From Portunus trituberculatus (lineage: Eukaryota; Arthropoda; Malacostraca; Decapoda; Portunidae), in NCBI RefSeq assembly GCF_017591435.1, contig NC_059289.1, positions 6,995,141 through 7,059,140 of the forward strand: 64,000 nucleotides of DNA, in the 5' to 3' direction. A program made the position numbers and the translations under genes. Positions 33,644 to 43,702 of this stretch are shown here, one piece after another. Positions within the stretch are counted from its first letter, which is position 1. Every line of letters begins with the position of its first letter. The notes below the pieces were generated by a model. The model was not told where the DNA came from. It saw nothing but the letters and a program-made list of their open reading frames with translations, and did not search any database.

Positions 33644-34328
33644 TGTTGCCGCGGCGCAGGGTGAGGGGGTGGTAGTTACTTGTGAAGTGAAGTGGTAGTG
33701 TTGAGAGACAGGAAGTGGGGGACCGGAAGTGACGGCCATTCAGGTAGATAAAACAGCGGTGATTGGCTCAGAAGTGAGCCAATGGCAGTATTGCAAGAGG
33801 TGTGTGGCTGTATTTAAGTTGGGGCCGTCTCTGCCCTCGCCAGCTGTCTCGCCCTGCTCTACTCTAGGCCTGGTTGCTTTCTGGTGCATGGCTGGCCCAC
33901 TCTCGGCGTCTACCAAGTCTTCCTGTGTGAGGCCAGTCTGTCCACCAGCAGCTGTCTCTGCCCCCTCTCTGTTCCCCGCTCTCGTTCTCCGTCTCCGCAC
34001 TCGCCCTGTGTAATACCCTGTATTGCCTGTTTGTACTGTGTTGTTACCCAAGTGAACGTAAGAAGCTGTACCAAGTGTTTCCTGCCAGTCCTGCCTGTCT
34101 GAGTCAGTCTGCCCGAGTCTTGTGAGTTGTGTGCTAGCTTCCCTCTCTAGTCCGGACCTTCGTCAACGCTATCCCTGTGCCGCCCCCGTCCTGGATGCTG
34201 TCCTGATGTGCCGCTGAGTGAGTTACGGTTGCGGCGTTGGAACCTGAAGTAGGGACCTTGGGTGCCCTGTCTTGCCCCGTGGTTGCTGAGTGTGGGTGGC
34301 CCTGTGTGTGTGGGTGGCCTTTGAAACA
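33644..34328. mobile_element. Probable solo LTR, 685 bp
   Basis: Starts TGTTGCC and ends GAAACA (TGTT...AACA), flanked by the same 4 bp, ATAC, at 33640-33643 and 34329-34332. It contains a CCAAT-like box (GAGCCAATGG, about 33776-33785) and a TATA-like TATTTAAG (about 33811-33818) followed by a pyrimidine-rich GC-rich leader, as in LTR promoters (+ strand sense). No internal coding region and no second LTR is present. A host promoter with 5' UTR is the alternative; the matched 4-bp flanks favour an LTR. Confidence 0.6.
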
Positions 34329-34332
34329 ATAC

Positions 34333-35076
34333 TATTAGTATATAGTTTGTCACTTAATGCCTAAATGTCATCACTGGTTAAGTTATTCCTACAAATTGCT
34401 TAAATGTTATTTTCTGCTTGTAACTTCTGGTGTGCACGAATGTATTCTCCCTTTCTTTAAACCATGGAAGTGATTTTTGCAAAGCTTACAGTGAACAGTG
34501 ATAAAGGCAGTGGACGAAAGTTACTAAAATACTAATGACCTTAAAAAAATAGGAAAGTTAACTAGATGTCATAAGGCAGTTAAGTTTTTTTTTTCAAACA
34601 TTAGAACAAAAAAAAAATAAAATGATGATTAAAAAAGGAGACGGTAAAATTACCAAGCCCCTATTTTAAAATGGTTTCAGCTCTTAACAAACTGAATTTT
34701 AAAAGCCATAGTAAAATTTTCATTGAATTTTTCACACATTTTTCAGTAACATTAATTCTAAGAGAAAAAAAAAATCATTGGTGGTAGTTCCAAAAAGGGA
34801 ACATTGTGAGAGAGGAGTCAAAATTAATGAAAAGTTTCGACAAATCTCTTGAATTGGCAGGGAGTTTCAGAAATTATCAGTAAAAAGTTTGAAATATTTG
34901 TAATACAAATAATTCTTGCATTATGTATATGGACATAATAGGATTGAAGTGCAGATGTTGGAGGTTATAATTATGGCATGCAGGTATGACGATCAGCTTC
35001 TGATAATCCTCAAAACTGCAAAAGGAATGAATTACAAGAAATTGACAGTGAACTTTTAAAAAATTGACTTACGTAC
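34333..35076. other. No gene seen
   Basis: AT-rich, apparently unique sequence; probably intron of the minus-strand gene whose exon follows. Confidence 0.6.
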
Positions 35077-35318
35077 CGATGGTTAAACCCAATAGGGTCT
35101 GAACTATCCGGCTCGTCCGTGGTAGCGCTCATATGCATTTTCAGTTCCACAAATAAGCCGATTCTAGCCACGAATGTGAAAAGCAACATCCCCGCAGCCA
35201 CTGTGACCATGGTTGCCACCCACGTCTCAAGTAGGAATGGCAGACCCAGCGCCATCCATTGAGGTAGCGGCCCGGGCACTGGGTTAACGAAGCACAAATA
35301 CTCCATGTCATATGCCAC
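35077..35318 (-). CDS. Internal exon of an unrecognised membrane-protein gene
   Basis: Minus-strand exon of 242 nt with a clean acceptor (TTTTACAG) and a strong donor (GTACGTAAGT); phase 0 in, phase 2 out. It encodes 80 residues beginning VAYDMEYLCFVNPVPGPLP. Then come two hydrophobic segments, roughly residues 22-35 and 37-56 of the exon, then an acidic Ser/Thr/Asp-rich loop ending GFNH. Base composition is more GC-rich than the surroundings, as expected of coding DNA. I do not recognise the family. Neighbouring exons are not visible; the flanking intron on the right holds the Gmr1-like element. The candidate exon at 44134-44248 is on the same strand but its phase does not join directly. Confidence 0.6.
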
Positions 35319-35384
35319 CTGTAAAATCAACAAAGAATAGAAAAAAGTAAGGAAATAGACAGACAAAATGCAGAAAAATCGAAT

Positions 35385-35539
35385 ATCGACGAGGTAGTAG
35401 ACACCTACCGAAACGATAATTTATTTACAGCGCACTAGTTCTGTTCCAGACCAGAATTCAGGTGGTGTTGTGAATTTTCCATTAAATCTAGCTGTGATCT
35501 CGCTGAACATTTTCCTTTGTGTCTCACAACTCAAAGGGT
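35385..35539 (+). mobile_element. LINE-A 5' UTR fragment
   Basis: Aligns with 48062-48210, the 5' end of another LINE-A (shared GTAGTAGACACCTAC start and TTTGTGTCTCACAACTCAA end). Its downstream part is cut off by the Gmr1-like LTR at 35540. Confidence 0.75.
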
Positions 35540-36204
35540 TGTTATGTTCACCGGTTAAACGGGTAAGATTGGCATCGGGGAGCCGGTGAACAATAACAAT
35601 AAAAAAAAAAACACTGCAGGTTCAACTGGTGAGGAAATGCAAAGTGGGCACTTTAAAAGCTATTTTAATAACCCATAATGAAACTGACACACATAGATAT
35701 AACATGAAACATGAAACACAGATATATAACATGAAACACAGGAAAATGACATACACATATACATATAACACAGAAATAAATACAACAATAAAGAACCCAA
35801 CTTAATACCTAACAATAATCCTAATCCTATATGGAGGCAATGTGGAAAACACGGACGAGGGGAAGTGATACTTATGCGGTGTCGCAGTGGTGAAGTGCTG
35901 GGTGATGGTTGATCCCACGGTAGACCCAAGAGGCGTTGTGTTCACTGGTTGAGGCCTGGACCTCAACTGACTTCCAGAAAGCCAAGAGCTGGCTTAACAC
36001 TTCCGGTTGAGTCGAATGGGGCCGCGTGAATCCAACTTCGGGACAGTAGCGGGGCTTCATGAGACGGTGACGTGGAGGGTTCATGAGACGGTGGCGTGGA
36101 AGGTTCACGAGACGGTGACGTGGAAGGGAGGCGGAGAGGTGGCGAACGAGGTAACAAGCGGAGGAGGTGATGGTAGTGGAGTATGTTACGGGCGGGCCGT
36201 AACA
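35540..36204 (-). repeat. 3' LTR of the Gmr1-like element
   Basis: 665 bp; differs from the partner LTR by about ten small changes. Contains three tandem copies of a unit of about 24 bp (TTCATGAGACGGTGACGTGG-like, + strand 36055-36125). Confidence 0.9.
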
Positions 36205-36216
36205 TTTCCTCCCCCC
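36205..36216 (-). promoter_or_regulatory. Polypurine tract
   Basis: Minus strand GGGGGGAGGAAA directly abuts the 3' LTR; the plus-strand DNA primer site. Confidence 0.85.
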
Positions 36217-36235
36217 TAAGACCTCCGTAATGGGC

Positions 36236-37640
36236 TCATGAAGGAGGTGAGACGGGAGATCTTGATAAGGCGTCGGCGATGATGTTGTCCACCCCCTTGA
36301 TATGGTGGACTTTCAAGTTGAAGGGTTGAGTTAACAAGGCCCACCTAAGAATGCGTTGGTTTCGGTTCTTCATGGCGTGAAGGAAGGCCAGAGGATTGTG
36401 ATCGGTGAAGACCTTCGTAGTTTGAGGACCAGGATGAAGGTAGCACTCAAAACGTTGGAGCGCCAGGACGAGTGCCAGAGCCTCCTTCTCGATGGTGGAG
36501 TAGTTGAGTTGATGTTTCTTCAGCTTGGCGGAGTGATAGGCGATGGGATGGAGGATGCCGCTTGTGGGGTCCGTTTGTAGTAGGACAGCACCCACTCCAA
36601 CTCCACTCGCGTCCACTTGTAGATGGAAGGGGCGGGAGTGATCTGGCGTCCAGACCACTGGTTCCGAGGAGAACGCCTTGAGGTGTTGGAAGGCTTGGTC
36701 ACAGGTCGGGGTCCAGTGGAAGGGGACGGAAGTGCTGATAAGGTCCGTCAGGGGGGCGGCCAGGGTGGAGAAGTTCCTACAGAATCTTCTGTAGAAACCA
36801 GCCATCCCCAAGAACCTCATGAGAGCTTTCCTGGTGGTAGGGACAGGGAAGCCAAGGATGGCCTCCACGTTGGCTCTCTTGGGGCGAACCTTGCCGTTCC
36901 CCACCACATGTCCCAGGTAGACCACCGTAGACTTCCCGAAGGTGGACTTGGCCAGGTTGATTGTAAGCCCGGCTTCCTGCAACCGACCCATCAGCCTCCG
37001 AAGACGGGTCAGATGTGTCACCCAGTCGTCCGAAGTCACCACCAGGTCGTCCAGATATGCAGATGTTCCCTCCAAGTCCTGGGTGATGTAATTTATAGCC
37101 CTCTGGAAGGTGGCGGGAGCATTAGACAAGCCAAAGGGCATCACTGTGTATTGGTATAGTCCGAAGGGGGTGATGAAGGCGGATATTATTCGGGCCTCGT
37201 CCGAGAGGGAATCTGGTAGTAACCTTTAAGTAAGTCTATAGTGGTTACAAATTTGGCTACTCCTATACTATCTATAAGGTCCTCTATCAAGGGCAATGGG
37301 TAGGAGTCTGGCACCGTCACTTTATTTAATTTCCTGTAGTCGGTGCAAAATCGACTACTACCATCTGGCTTAGATGTTAACAGGCAGGAGAAGCCCAGGG
37401 GATATACTAGGTTCTGCAAGGTGATGACAGAGCAGATAGTCTACCTCTTTTTTCATCAAGTCTCTTTTAATGGGTGAAATGCGATAGGCTGGTTGTCTTA
37501 TAGGCTTGATGTCATTAGATATTAATGTTATGTCATGTTGGATAGTATTACAAAGTCCTGGAAGGTCACCTGTGATTTCTGAAAAGTCTAGCAATAACTT
37601 TTTAAGATCAGACTGTTGTGAAGGTGTTAAGGAAAGAAAC
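36236..37640 (-). pseudogene. Gmr1-like reverse transcriptase and RNase H
   Basis: Minus strand. The RT lead-in carries an 'RQPAYRISPIKRDLMKKEVD' segment (about 37500), GFSCLLTSKPDGSSRFCTDY (37390-37330), TTIDLLKGYYQIP (about 37240) and, after a shift near 37186, MPFGLSNAPATFQRAI and the catalytic AYLDDLVV (about 37050). The connection and RNase H follow: FLGMAGFYRRFCRNFS, LQVDASGVGVGAVLLQ, STIEKEALALVLAL, FTDHNPLAFL and DNIIADALSRS. The frame ends only about 30 bp before the polypurine tract, so RNase H is the last domain. Motifs are those of Ty3/gypsy, not copia. Breaks near 37190 and 37420 make this copy non-functional as read. Confidence 0.9.
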
Positions 37641-37799
37641 ACCTCATCAAGGTTGGACATGATTTGGCTGTTTGAGGGGCGTCCTTTAGGTGACGAGAAG
37701 AGGAATTCGATGTCGGACTCTTCCTCGGGGGGCACAGGACCAGACTCCTTCCCTACCAGACATACAGGTACAGTGCGAGACAAGTCGTCCTCTGGTTCT

Positions 37800-38850
37800 C
37801 TGGAGTGGTAAGGTTTCATTAGATTAATATGAACTAGTTGGGAATCCTTACGACGGTCAGGAGTGTGGACCACATAATTTAATGGACTTAGTTTTTGAGC
37901 CACAACATAAGGTCCCATGAACTTACTGTGAAGAGCATTGCCTGGAGTGGGGAGAAAAGTAAAACCTTGTCTCCTGGTTTGAAACTTCTCATGACAGATT
38001 TGGGAAGAGAATTCTGTTGCATTTTAGTTTGAGATTTGAGGAAGTTTGATTTAGCAAAAGATCTGACTTCACTGATTTTATTCTTAAGGTTACTGATGTA
38101 GTCAGACACACTGGGGCTTGAAGGAGTATTTTGAGTAAACCATTGATCCTTTAATATTTTGAGAGGCCCCCTGATCTGTCTACCATAGAGTAATTCAAAA
38201 GGGAGTAACCTAAAGAATCTTGAGGAGATTCTCTTAAAGCGAAGAGAAGGAAAGAGATACTTTCATCCCAGTCTCCTTGATGCTCCAAGCAATACTTCTT
38301 CATCATGGATTTTAATGTTTGGTGAAACCGCTCCAGACAGCCTTGGGATTGGGGTGGTAAGCCGAGGAGGTAACATGGTCGATGTTTAGCTCATTCACTA
38401 TCTGTTGGAAAAAATTGCTAGTGAAATTGCTACCCTTGTCAGACTGAATTTGTTTTGGAATTCCTACCGAGGTGAAAAAATGTATTAGATGTTTTACAAT
38501 GGTCTTTGATGTGATGTTCTTAAGAGGGAATGCTTCAGGGTACCTGGTAGTGGGATCCATGAGGGTTAACAAATACTGATTCCCTCGTTTGGTTTTGGGT
38601 AAGGGCCCTACGCAGTCTAGAATGATCTTTTCGAAGGGCTCCGTCTGAACTGGAATAGGCGTCAGAGGAGCTGGCACAAGGCGTTCGTTAGGCTTACCCA
38701 CAATTTGACATATGTGACATGTTTTTACATAGTGTGACACATCCTTTTTCATTCCTGGCCAAAAAAATGTTGAAGAGCCTTCTTGTAGGTTTTTGGATGC
38801 CTAGATGACCTGACAATCCATCATGAGCTAGTTCTATAATGGCTGGTCTT
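37800..38850 (-). pseudogene. Gmr1-like integrase with GPY/F module, upstream of RT
   Basis: Minus strand. Zinc-binding HHCC motif: GLSGHLG near 38820 and CHICQ at about 38715. The catalytic core gives ILDCVGPLP (first Asp, about 38610) and QSDKGSNF (second Asp, about 38435). The Glu region after AYHP is frameshifted at about 38340. The C-terminal part contains the GPY/F module, MGPYVVAQKLSPLNYV (37918-37870), then VHINLMKPY. The RT domain follows directly. Integrase normally comes after RNase H in Ty3/gypsy elements. Confidence 0.88.
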
Positions 38851-39395
38851 ACAGACAAGGGATGACAACTTGATGTGTTTCTGACCAGGTGTCTAGTTGT
38901 TTCAGTTCAGGAGGTCTGTAGGCACGCATCAGGACTCCTTCCTGATAATAAAAACAAGGCAATTTAGACATATCCTTTGTCTCACTGGCAACATGTCTGA
39001 TCTTAGCCAAAGTGAGATCCTGTTCCTGAGCATTAATCAAATTCTCCTTTGAAATGATGTTATTGTACAAGTTGTCAGTAGAGGCAATCATTGGTGGAGG
39101 AGGTGGTGAAAGGGCAGGGGACTTGGACTGAGACCTGGTGACTGCACACACTGGGAAGAAGTGAGGGGATGTTTCGTCCAGGGTCTTAGTGGGACTTTCT
39201 GTTAAGGGAGAATCAAGAACAATTAAGTTTGGAACAGCCAAGTTACCCGCAAGATCATTACCCAGTACAAGATGTACCCCGGTACTGGCAGTTCACCAGG
39301 TTTAATGGCTACCTCAACCTCTCCTGAAATGAAAGGGCACTGTAAGCTAATATTAGCCAAGGGATAGGAGAGCTGTGATTCGAGACCTGTAAGGA

Positions 39396-39720
39396 TCACC
39401 TTCTCCCAGTGAAAGCCTGTTTGATGTTAGGGATGACATCTTCCCTTAAGATGGATTGGGCAGCACCTGTATCACGCAGAACCTTGACATTTATTGCCTT
39501 GTCTTTACCATCAGTCAGGGACACTTTACCTTGATACATGTACGAGTCATAAAGTTCTAGAGGAGAGTTGACAGGGTTAGCTAGGGCCACTGGTTTCTTG
39601 TTCTCAAATGTGTTAGGTTTAGGGGCCACAAAAGAAAGTTGACGTTGAGAGGCCTTGCAATTTGGGTGTCTACATTTTTGGATCGTGTGACCTGGTTTCT
39701 TACAGTATGTACACCAGGGG
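39396..39720 (-). pseudogene. Gmr1-like nucleocapsid zinc knuckle and protease
   Basis: Minus strand. Zinc knuckle CTYCKKPGHTIQKC (C-X2-C-X4-H-X4-C) at 39713-39672, followed by a linker and an aspartic protease active site VLRDTGAAQSIL (about 39485-39450; DTGA). The protease frame is open from 39629 to 39396. The same order is visible in the + strand copy at 63735-64000. Confidence 0.85.
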
Positions 39721-39836
39721 AATTATATGCATTTGGCGAGAATCCGGTCGGCTTACCACCCGCGCCCCAAAACCTTCCCCAAAGGAGGACCTAACATTAG
39801 ATAGTGAACCACGACCTCTACTACCCAGGGATCCCA

Positions 39837-40928
39837 TCAACAAAGCAAACGCATCAGCCACTTTAGCGGCAGACATAAGATCACTCTCTCCCGTTCTTCC
39901 ACATGCCTCAGAATATTAAAGGGTAACTTGTTCTTCCATTCTTCCAGGACCATTAGATTGAGCAACTCCGAAAAGGTGGTAATGTTAAGGGCGGCTAACC
40001 ATTTCTTAAATTGTCTTAGTTTCTCACTAGCAAATTCAACATAGGTGTGAGACTCTGGTTTCACATACTTTCGGAACTGTTGTCTGTATCCATCAGAAGT
40101 GATAGAGTAGGCGTCTAGAATGTTACCTTTGATCTCTTCATATTCTACCTCATCACTAAGGCCGTTGTATACCCTATAAGCTTTTCCTACTAGCTTAGGG
40201 ACAAGGAGAGACACCCACTGATCCTTGGGCCATTTATTCCTATTAGCAATGCTCTCAAAAGCGCGAAATGACCCGTCAACATCAGATTCATCAAAAGGGG
40301 GAACTAGCGGAGCAGCTGTAGCAGGATTAAAGCTTGCTAACTTTTTCTTTATATCTATTTCTTCCCTCTAAACTTAGCGTCATTTCGTAGGGCTAACTCC
40401 TGAATTTCTAACTCTTTCTCCTGCCTTTTAAGTTGTAACTGAAATTCTCTCTCTTTATCTTCTCTGCCTGTAGTTGCATTTGTTTTCCTGTAGTTGCATT
40501 TCTCTTTTCTGCCTGTTTGCATTTCTTTCTTCTTTTTCTGCCTGTAGTTGCATTTCTTCTCTTCTTTTTTCCTTCTGCCTGTAGTTGCATTTGTTTTCAT
40601 GCATCCGGTATTCTAGTTTAAGCTTCTCAATTTCCCACTGACTTATCCTACTCTTATCCTGTTCTTCCTGGGGACTGTGTATTATAGTCCTCGTAGAGGC
40701 TGACATGGGAGTTAACTCTTCTATGGCATTTCCTAGCAACTGACCTTCTTGCACTAGATGTTCAACAACTACATTCTTAATGACCTCTTTAGTCATCTGA
40801 GACGTGATGGGAACATCAAAATGTTTAGCGATGGTCTTCCATTGGTCCTTCTTTATATTAGCATCTTTAAGTTGTTCCAGAGAAGGGTCAGCACAAAAAT
40901 CTTCAACGTTAAACTGAGCGGAAGCCAT
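39837..40928 (-). pseudogene. Gmr1-like gag, frameshifted
   Basis: Minus strand, starting at ATG 40928 (MASAQFNVEDFCADPSLEQL). The N-terminal domain is followed by a charged coiled region made of tandem repeats of a unit of about 20-24 bp (MQLQAEK in the presumed original frame, CNYRQK or NATTGRK in shifted frames; about 40450-40610). The first frame stops at 40355. The capsid-like part continues in another frame (PPFDESDVDGSFRAFE; LVPKLVGKAYRVYNGLSDEV; SDGYRQQFRKYV), ending about 39837. The shift before the stop is shared with the + strand copy. Confidence 0.85.
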
Positions 40929-41589
40929 ATTAAATAGATGTTAAACAACAACAAAAAAAAAATGATAAGCGAATTACTTAAGTGAGGAACTTGGCAGAGT
41001 GATAATAAAGGCAACCTTGAAATTACCTAGATTATACTTAAGTAAACACTTATGAGTACAATCACTAATGAGGGGTAAACTAGAGAATTACGGCATTAAG
41101 AGGGATCCGGATTACTCTAGTTACGAGACTTGAGAGTGAGGAGCGAATTGTACTGAGACTTGTTATTGATAAGGAGGCGGATTAGTCTGAGAGACTAGTT
41201 AAAATGGCCGATTCTAACTAGCGAGAAAAATGATCCGCGAAGTGAGGGGATTGAGGGTTCGCATGAACATATGATGATCCCAACACTTGGATAACACTTA
41301 TTACACACCTGCCTATGTGCAAAAATAGAGATAAGTGCTATCGGTGAACACGCCTTTCTACCTGGTTTCCTGCTCTACCACTGCTATGCGATACCAATGA
41401 AAGTCACGAAGCACGTTTAACCCAAAAGGAGCCACTTGATCGCACAAAGGTAAATTTAAACCACACGCAGAGTAAGTCACAGAAAAAAACACATCAAAGT
41501 CACAACACCACAGAAACACAAAAAAAATAATGTAATCACAGAAAAAAAGTCACTGGAAAAATGGAACACTGAACATGGGTTATAATGGT

Positions 41590-41606
41590 CCTGTCACGGT
41601 CGCCAA
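41590..41606 (-). promoter_or_regulatory. Primer-binding site
   Basis: Minus strand TTGGCGACCGTGACAGG two bases after the 5' LTR. TGGCGACCGTGAC is a known PBS form in Ty3/gypsy elements; I believe it pairs with a tRNA-Arg but cannot verify this here. Confidence 0.7.
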
Positions 41607-41607
41607 T

Positions 41608-42271
41608 TGTTACGTTCACCGGTTAAACTGGTAAGATTGGCATCGGGAGCCGGTGAACAATAACAATAAAAAAAACACTGCAGGTTCAACTGGTGAGGAA
41701 ATGCAAAGGGGGCACTTTAAAAAGCTATTTTAATAACCCATAATGAAACTGACACACATAGATATAACATGAAACATGAAACACAGATATATAACATGAA
41801 ACACAGGAAAATGACATACACATATACATATAACACAGAAATAAATACAACAATAAAGAACCCAACTTAATACCTAACAATAATCCTAATCCTATATGGA
41901 GGCAATGTGGAAAAAACGGACGAGGGGAAGTGATACTTATGCGGTGTCGCAGTGGTGAAGTGCTGGGTGATGGTTGATCCCACGGTAGACCCAAGAGGCG
42001 TTGTGTTCACTGGTTGAGGCCTGGACCTCGACTTGACTTTCCAGAAAGCCGAGAGCTGGCTTAACACTTCCGGTTGAGTCGAATGGGGCCGCGTGAATCC
42101 AACTTCGGGACAGTAGCGGGCTTCATGAGACGGTGACGTGGAGGGTTCATGAGACGGTGGCGTGGAAGGTTCATGAGACGGTGACGTGGAAGGTGAGGCG
42201 GAGAGGTGGCGAACGAGGTAACAAGCGGAGGAGGTGATGGTAGTGGAGTATGTTACGGGCGGGCCGTAACA
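41608..42271 (-). repeat. 5' LTR of the Gmr1-like element
   Basis: 664 bp, starting (minus strand) TGTTACGGCCCGCCCGTAAC, which is itself a near-perfect hairpin, and ending GTGAACGTAACA. Three copies of the 24-bp unit at + 42121-42192. Confidence 0.9.
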
Positions 42272-43202
42272 CACTGACTATCCTGGTTAACAAGCCTTCA
42301 ACTTTGTTATCCTCCATGACCTAGAGCAACTGGTACAGCACCCTGACCTAGAGCAACTGGTACAGCACCCTACTTGTATTCCTGACTGTCATGGAAATAC
42401 GCCAACATTCATGATCTTTTCCTTATCTCTAATCCTTCTGTTTTTGCTGTTACCCTATCTTCTCCGTTGGGCTCCTCCGATCACAATCTAATATCTTTAT
42501 CTTGTTCTATTTCTTCAATCCCTCCTCAGGATCCCTCAAGGCGGAGGTACCTTTGGCGATTTTGCTTCAGCTAGCTGGGGAAATCTGAGAAGGTAATATG
42601 CTGATTTTTCCTGGAATGATTACGGTTTCCGTGTCAGAGACCATCAGCCTAACCCTTCTGAACCTTGGTTTAACACAGCCTGTTCTCGTGCTATACATAA
42701 TAGAAAGGTTACTCACCAAAGGCACTTGAGCCTTCCATCACTTGAATCTCATGCACTTTATATTTCTGCCCAAAATCATGCCAAGTTTGTTCTTCAACTT
42801 GCCAAACATTCCTTCATAAAAAGATGTCAAAATCTTTTAAACTCAAACTCCCTTCGAGACTTCTGACATTTAGCCCAAAACATCTCCAATAGCTTTACTT
42901 CTTCATCTTTCCCTCCTTTATTTCATGCTAATGCCATCACATCTGTCTCTAAAGCTGAACTCTTCTCTTAAACCTTTGCTAACAAATCCATCTTGGATGA
43001 TTTTGGGCTTGTCCCTCTCTCTCCTCCTCCCTCTTACTATATCATGCCTACAATTAAACTTCTTCGTAATGATTTTTTCCATGCCCTCTCTGGCCTAGAC
43101 CCTCGGAAGGCTTATGGACCTGATGTGGTCCCTCCTAATGTTCTAAAAAACTGTGTTTCCGTGCTTGCACCTTGCCTATCCAAACTCTTTCAATTATGGC
43201 TA
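42272..43202 (+). mobile_element. LINE-A fragment, endonuclease end to RT start
   Basis: Encodes ILHDLEQLVQHP, then a linker (WGNLRRYYADF; PWFNTACSRAIH) and the RT entry SGLDPRKAYGPDVVPPNVLK and SVLAPCLSKLFQL, ending at the gap. A 27-bp unit (nine codons, DLEQLVQHP) is duplicated in tandem at 42318-42371. It lies just right of the Gmr1-like element. Confidence 0.85.
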
Positions 43203-43702
43203 NNNNNNNNNNNNNNNNNNNNNNNNNNNNNNNNNNNNNNNNNNNNNNNNNNNNNNNNNNNNNNNNNNNNNNNNNNNNNNNNNNNNNNNNNNNNNNNNNN
43301 NNNNNNNNNNNNNNNNNNNNNNNNNNNNNNNNNNNNNNNNNNNNNNNNNNNNNNNNNNNNNNNNNNNNNNNNNNNNNNNNNNNNNNNNNNNNNNNNNNNN
43401 NNNNNNNNNNNNNNNNNNNNNNNNNNNNNNNNNNNNNNNNNNNNNNNNNNNNNNNNNNNNNNNNNNNNNNNNNNNNNNNNNNNNNNNNNNNNNNNNNNNN
43501 NNNNNNNNNNNNNNNNNNNNNNNNNNNNNNNNNNNNNNNNNNNNNNNNNNNNNNNNNNNNNNNNNNNNNNNNNNNNNNNNNNNNNNNNNNNNNNNNNNNN
43601 NNNNNNNNNNNNNNNNNNNNNNNNNNNNNNNNNNNNNNNNNNNNNNNNNNNNNNNNNNNNNNNNNNNNNNNNNNNNNNNNNNNNNNNNNNNNNNNNNNNN
43701 NN
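43203..43702. other. Assembly gap (500 N)
   Basis: Exactly 500 N. LINE-A enters from the left but does not emerge on the right. Confidence 1.

Larger units (their letters stand above)
35540..42271 (-). mobile_element. Gmr1-like Ty3/gypsy LTR retrotransposon, near full length
   Basis: 6.7-kb element read on the minus strand: 5' LTR 42271-41608, PBS, gag, zinc knuckle, protease, integrase, RT, RNase H, polypurine tract, 3' LTR 36204-35540. LTRs start TGTTACGG and end CGTAACA or CATAACA. The order integrase before RT-RNase H is that of Ty1/copia, yet all domains have Ty3/gypsy sequence character, which is the hallmark of Gmr1-like elements. The gag, integrase and RT frames each have breaks. Host flanks are both LINE-A but not contiguous, and no target duplication is present. 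Confidence 0.88.

Noticed and set aside
33884..34102. Small + strand protein frame within the 33.6-34.3 kb element
   Set aside because: Lies in the leader of the probable LTR and has no domain.
36623..37159. 178-codon + strand frame
   Set aside because: Antisense of the Gmr1-like reverse transcriptase.
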